A stretch of 56,440 bases of DNA from the NCBI GenBank assembly GCA_030066075.1, contig JASJCH010000023.1, forward strand, positions 1 to 56,440, in the 5' to 3' direction. Of the stretch, positions 54,390 to 56,440 are shown piece by piece; the stretch's first letter is position 1; each line of letters begins with the position of its first letter. A program made the translations under genes and the position numbers. The stretch comes from Woeseiaceae bacterium (GTDB taxonomy: Bacteria > Pseudomonadota > Gammaproteobacteria > Steroidobacterales > Woeseiaceae). Below the pieces are notes generated by a model. It did no database searches. It saw nothing but the letters and a program-made list of their open reading frames with translations, and was not told the DNA's origin.

Positions 54390-54617
54390 TCAGTTGTCCT
54401 CGAGATCGTCAATGAGACGATACGCAATGCGGTTAATTTGGAAGATGCCGCTGATGACTACTATAGCAGCAACGCCGGCAGCAGCGACAAGGATCGGGTT
54501 TGCTTTGGTGTAAGACTGCGCCAGCCAACCAAGCAAGGATGCGTCGATCACAGCCAGAAGCCCGAACGGGACTTTCAACCATCCGATTTCTTCCTTGATT
54601 CGGTCAACTCTCGGCAT
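54390..54617 (-). CDS. Small two-helix membrane protein (75 residues)
   Basis: 75 residues from the ATG at 54617; the earlier GTG (54638) has a GGAAG site and is possible. It has a charged amphipathic start (MPRVDRIKEEIGWLK) and two membrane helices (VPFGLLAVIDASLLGWLA, ILVAAAGVAAIVVISGIF), ending in an acidic tail. Its stop is followed one nt later by the start of the 40-residue ORF. Similar tiny membrane proteins occur scattered in environmental proteobacteria, often in mobile regions (recollection). Function unknown. Confidence 0.6.
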   Translation of the reverse strand: MPRVDRIKEEIGWLKVPFGLLAVIDASLLGWLAQSYTKANPILVAAAGVAAIVVISGIFQINRIAYRLIDDLEDN

Positions 54618-54905
54618 ATCACAGTACCCGCTGGCCACCTTCCTTCAGTTTTGATGGATTGAACACGGGCGTCTATGTCGATTTGCGGTCAATTCCTTCC
54701 GATTTGTTCAGTCCAGCAAGTCAACACGGCCGTCTTTGAGCCAGTCCGATTACTCGGTTCTCTCGCTGCGATCAGGCGGTCCAGCCGGACGGGGCGGCAG
54801 GCCTCATCGGTGCCGGCCTGACCCTGGCCCGGAAACGATAAAACAGATACGGCTTCATCAATTACAATACAGGCAACACGCGTTCCAATAATTTTAAGAA
54901 ACTCT

Positions 54906-56285
54906 ATGAAACCTCTAATCAAAGACTTTTTACACAGCGATTCCGCTATCGATTCAATTTCCGTCCAGGGCTGGGTTCGCACCCGCCGGGACTCGAAAGA
55001 ATTTTCTTTTATTGAGCTGAACGATGGGTCCTGCCTCGCCAATATACAAATTATTGTCGATGCGAGTCTTGATGATTACGAACAGATAAAGAACATCACC
55101 ACCGGTTCTGCCGTCAGTATTGATGGCAACCTTGTGGAGTCACCTGGCAAAGGCCAACGCTGGGAGATCCAGGCCACGTCGATAGAACTGATTGGGGGCG
55201 CACCGGATGATTTCCCCCTGCAAAAGAAACGCCATAGCGATGAGTACCTGCGTACGATCGCACACCTGAGACCACGCACAAACAAATACGGCGCCATATT
55301 CAGGATCCGCTCGAAACTATCTCATGCGGTTCATCAGTTCTTCCAGCAACGTGGTTTTAACTGGATCCATACACCCATCATTACCGGCGCTGACTGCGAA
55401 GGCGCCGGTGAATTGTTTCGTGTTACTACCCTGGACCCGGCAAAGGTGCCTCTTGAGAATGGCAAGGTTGATTACCAGCAGGACTTTTTCGGCAAGGAGG
55501 CTATGCTGACAGTATCAGGTCAACTATCTGTCGAGTCGTTCTGTCAAAGCCTTGGCAATGTCTACACCTTCGGTCCAACTTTTCGAGCCGAAAATTCTAA
55601 TACCAGCCGGCACGCATCAGAATTCTGGATGATTGAACCGGAAATGGCATTTGCTGACCTTGAAGACAATATGAATCTTGGGGAAGAAATGATTCGAGAG
55701 CTGGTTAAATTTACCATTGACGAATGTGCAGATGATCTTTCGCTGTTTGCAAAGTTTGTCGATAAGACCTTGATGCAAACCCTCGAAAATATTGTAAACA
55801 ACGATTTCGTCCGACTTCCCTACACAGAAGCTATTGATATTTTGCAATCTGCCAAATCCAGTTTTGAATTCGAACCAAAATGGGGCAATGATTTGCAAAC
55901 CGAGCATGAAAGATACCTTACCGAGAAACACTTTAAACGGCCCGTTATCGTCTTCGATTACCCGAAAGATATTAAGGCGTTTTACATGCGCTTAAACGAC
56001 GACAACAAAACTGTTGCCGCTATGGATGTGCTGGTACCTTCTGTTGGTGAAATTATCGGCGGCAGTCAACGAGAGGAGCGCTTTGATTTTTTGCAAAAAA
56101 GAATCAAGCAAATGAATTTCAACGAAGAAGACTACTGGTGGTACCTGGAATTGCGCAAATACGGCACAGCACCACATGCCGGCTTCGGGCTGGGCTTTGA
56201 GCGCCTGTTAATGCTGCTGACGGGTGTTTCAAATATTCGTGATGTGATCCCTTTTCCACGAACCCCGAAACACCTGGAGTTTTGA
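54906..56285 (+). CDS. asnS: Asparaginyl-tRNA synthetase
   Basis: 459 residues, close to the E. coli length. It attaches asparagine to tRNA-Asn. An N-terminal anticodon-binding OB fold ([20 protein letters not shown]) is followed by a class II core: motif 2 [16 protein letters not shown] and motif 3 [13 protein letters not shown]. The GSQRE segment ([14 protein letters not shown]) contacts asparagine and ATP. Compared with the rest of the window the gene is visibly AT-richer (many AAA, ATT and TTT codons), as is its 5' flank from about 54838. TACAAT (54863-54868) is a likely -10 box; the ribosome-binding site is weak. This suggests recent acquisition or a boundary between chromosomal domains. 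Confidence 0.93.
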   Translation: MKPLIKDFLHSDSAIDSISVQGWVRTRRDSKEFSFIELNDGSCLANIQIIVDASLDDYEQIKNITTGSAVSIDGNLVESPGKGQRWEIQATSIELIGGAPDDFPLQKKRHSDEYLRTIAHLRPRTNKYGAIFRIRSKLSHAVHQFFQQRGFNWIHTPIITGADCEGAGELFRVTTLDPAKVPLENGKVDYQQDFFGKEAMLTVSGQLSVESFCQSLGNVYTFGPTFRAENSNTSRHASEFWMIEPEMAFADLEDNMNLGEEMIRELVKFTIDECADDLSLFAKFVDKTLMQTLENIVNNDFVRLPYTEAIDILQSAKSSFEFEPKWGNDLQTEHERYLTEKHFKRPVIVFDYPKDIKAFYMRLNDDNKTVAAMDVLVPSVGEIIGGSQREERFDFLQKRIKQMNFNEEDYWWYLELRKYGTAPHAGFGLGFERLLMLLTGVSNIRDVIPFPRTPKHLEF

Positions 56286-56379
56286 AGAAAATACATAAGC
56301 CAGCCTTCTTAACAGTCGGCAGGAACAAGTCTTATTATTTTGCTCACTCGGCTGTAGACTAGAGCTAACTCCCTGATCT

Positions 56380-56416
56380 GCGGGTGTAGTTCAATGGTAG
56401 AACATCAGCTTCCCAA
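56380..56416 (+). pseudogene. 5' half of a tRNA-Gly(CCC), with an unrelated 3' continuation
   Basis: GCGGGTG at 56380 opens a normal acceptor arm, then TAGTTCAATGGTAGAAC (D arm) and ATCAGC-TTCCCAA, the anticodon stem and loop with anticodon CCC. From 56417 the sequence (TCGGAGTCGCTGAG) no longer pairs with the 5' arm of the anticodon stem and shows no T arm before the window ends at 56440. Either a real truncation or the end of a contig. Confidence 0.6.
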
Positions 56417-56440
56417 TCGGAGTCGCTGAGTTGCCCATCC

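Noticed and set aside
1-56440. CRISPR arrays, rRNA operons or insertion sequences
   Set aside because: No regularly spaced repeats, rRNA-like sequence or transposase gene was found on either strand.

Overview
The window is a GC-rich (by eye low-to-mid 60s %), gene-dense stretch of a Gram-negative chromosome. Many lipoprotein and Sec signal peptides, two TonB-dependent receptors, a TPR-sulfotransferase, a DUF3461 protein and a glyoxylate shunt with an ScfR/RamB-type regulator point to a free-living heterotrophic gammaproteobacterium. A marine or sediment lineage is my inference; no rRNA or other phylogenetic marker is present to confirm it.

Layout. 1-731: the start of a secreted protein gene that runs off the left edge. 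781-2079: a PLP-dependent Cys/Met-metabolism lyase. 2130-2205: tRNA-Val(CAC). 2374-3855: the most interesting locus, a retron-like reverse transcriptase preceded by a 165-nt segment closed by a 15-bp inverted repeat, with hairpins inside it, the expected layout of an msr-msd non-coding RNA. 3886-12497: small membrane and NTF2-like proteins, an amidohydrolase/FAD-oxidoreductase operon, homocysteine methyltransferase, a 5'-nucleotidase, a phytoene-desaturase-like flavoprotein and a beta-propeller-like protein, closed by a perfect 17-bp hairpin terminator. 12560-19366: a leftward operon of an Asp/Asn hydroxylase-like protein, an MTHFR-like protein, a DUF6445 oxygenase-like protein, a TPR-sulfotransferase and a TonB-dependent receptor. 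19385-21136: a DAO-family flavoprotein and a cytochrome c.

21201-26652 is the glyoxylate shunt: an ScfR-type regulator, divergent from a small unknown gene, isocitrate lyase and malate synthase G. Three TGTGAA(A/G)TT repeats spaced exactly 14 bp lie in the divergent promoter. 26657-29155 is modABC (molybdate uptake). 29152-34524 holds a secreted coiled-coil protein, M28 and S41 peptidases, a lipoprotein, a 2OG oxygenase-like protein and an esterase. 34559-41572 is a leftward operon for an oxalate/formate-type MFS transporter, a two-polypeptide 2-oxoacid:ferredoxin oxidoreductase and an NfnAB-like ferredoxin:NADP pair. 41700-53941 holds a secreted SDR, a cation exchanger, a DUF885 protein, a DUF3461 protein, a beta-lactamase-fold hydrolase, a membrane protein fused to a spermidine-synthase-like domain, a receptor with an adjacent membrane LytTR regulator, and a GAF-GGDEF cyclase.

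The right end (53942-56440) looks like a junction. It holds a sulfatase gene remnant, two tiny membrane-protein genes, an AT-richer asparaginyl-tRNA synthetase, and a tRNA-Gly(CCC) whose 5' half is intact but whose sequence departs from a tRNA just after the anticodon. No CRISPR array, insertion sequence or rRNA was seen.
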